Positions 63,785 through 64,000 of a DNA stretch of 64,000 bases are shown here, piece by piece (position 1 is the first letter of the stretch; each line of letters starts with the position of its first letter). Made by a program: the position numbers and the translations under genes. This DNA comes from Ianthella basta (Eukaryota > Porifera > Demospongiae > Verongiida > Ianthellidae): positions 2,789,586-2,853,585 of the forward strand of contig OZ025883.1 in the NCBI GenBank assembly GCA_964019415.1, read 5' to 3'. Below the pieces are notes generated by a model. It was not told the DNA's origin. It did no database searches and was given only the letters and a program-made list of their open reading frames with translations.

Positions 63785-64000
63785 TCAAGCTTTGGAACTT
63801 GCAGCGCAGCCAATTCCGCAGCAGCAGCACACGCAGCAACAGATGATCGGCAGAAGGATGGACAGCAGGCACAAAGCGACAAGCCCCGCAGCGATGCCCG
63901 CAACCTGTCCCACGCTGAAGTAGCAGGTGACAGCAGCAACGTTGTCGCTTGTACACCCGACCAGGGGTACGGAAGTGCTGACGGTGCAGTCAAACTCCTT
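63785..64000 (-). CDS. Membrane protein paralog, C-terminal 71 residues (runs off window)
   Basis: Paralog of 54044-54583. The visible part, KEFDCTVSTSVPLVGC through the transmembrane helix to GIGCAASSKA and a stop, differs from copy 1 by two residues (T to S, final V to A). The frame is open to the window edge. That the frame survives with few amino-acid changes suggests both copies are functional or very recent. Confidence 0.7.
   Translation of the reverse strand, partial: KEFDCTVSTSVPLVGCTSDNVAAVTCYFSVGQVAGIAAGLVALCLLSILLPIICCCVCCCCGIGCAASSKA

Larger units (their letters stand above)
59429..64000. repeat. Second tandem duplication, copy 2 (runs off window)
   Basis: Collinear with 48854-54260, lacking the 966 bp TIR element and with an extended pogo-like MITE. 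If the period holds, a further copy of the HPS3-like exons lies to the right of this window. Confidence 0.85.

Overview
This is animal (metazoan) nuclear DNA: intron-bearing genes with GT-AG junctions, long GT/CA microsatellites, dense transposon debris, and animal-type genes (a 7TM receptor family, a death-domain fragment, kinesin exons, an HPS3-like BLOC-2 gene). An early-branching marine invertebrate such as a demosponge would fit the lineage-specific intronless receptor cluster. That placement is inference; no species is diagnosed by the sequence itself.

From 1 to about 46.3 kb the window is a tandem segmental duplication. A unit of roughly 8 kb occurs four times, starting at 1, 20906, 29294 and 38049. 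Each unit runs: eroded tail of a receptor pseudogene, AT-rich spacer, ~178 bp minisatellite, short retroelement relic, GT microsatellite, single-exon 7TM receptor, foldback MITE, GC-richer block with TGACGTCA, LINE reverse-transcriptase fragment on the minus strand, two small unidentified ORFs, a second GT microsatellite, and a degenerate receptor TM6-TM7 relic. The receptor is intact in units 1, 2 and 4 and destroyed by an internal deletion in unit 3. A more diverged intact fifth receptor lies at 47341-48372.

Unit 1 carries a 13.2 kb insertion (6568-19739) absent from the other units. It is bounded by short GC-rich hairpins and holds four palindromic foldback elements (terminal motif TGTAACTTGCACTG, arms full of the same 12-mer), the C-terminal half of a death domain, and kinesin motor-domain exons. 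Unit 2 has a 5'-truncated retroelement with a target-site duplication. Unit 3 has a ~2.9 kb unique block and a SINE/LINE-like insert. Unit 4 has a 563 bp TA-flanked element.

From 48.85 kb onward a second tandem duplication (period 10,575 bp; junction at 59428/59429) carries a receptor relic, a pogo-like MITE, a gene for a small secreted or membrane protein with a cysteine-rich tail, and the 3' exons of an HPS3-like gene on the minus strand. Nine phase-consistent HPS3 exons (266 codons) are readable. The 5' part of that gene is cut off by the duplication junction. Copy 1 also holds a 966 bp terminal-inverted-repeat element that copy 2 lacks.

Because paralogous segments can be compared inside the window, many insertions have a visible empty site. 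That is the strongest evidence for most mobile-element calls here.
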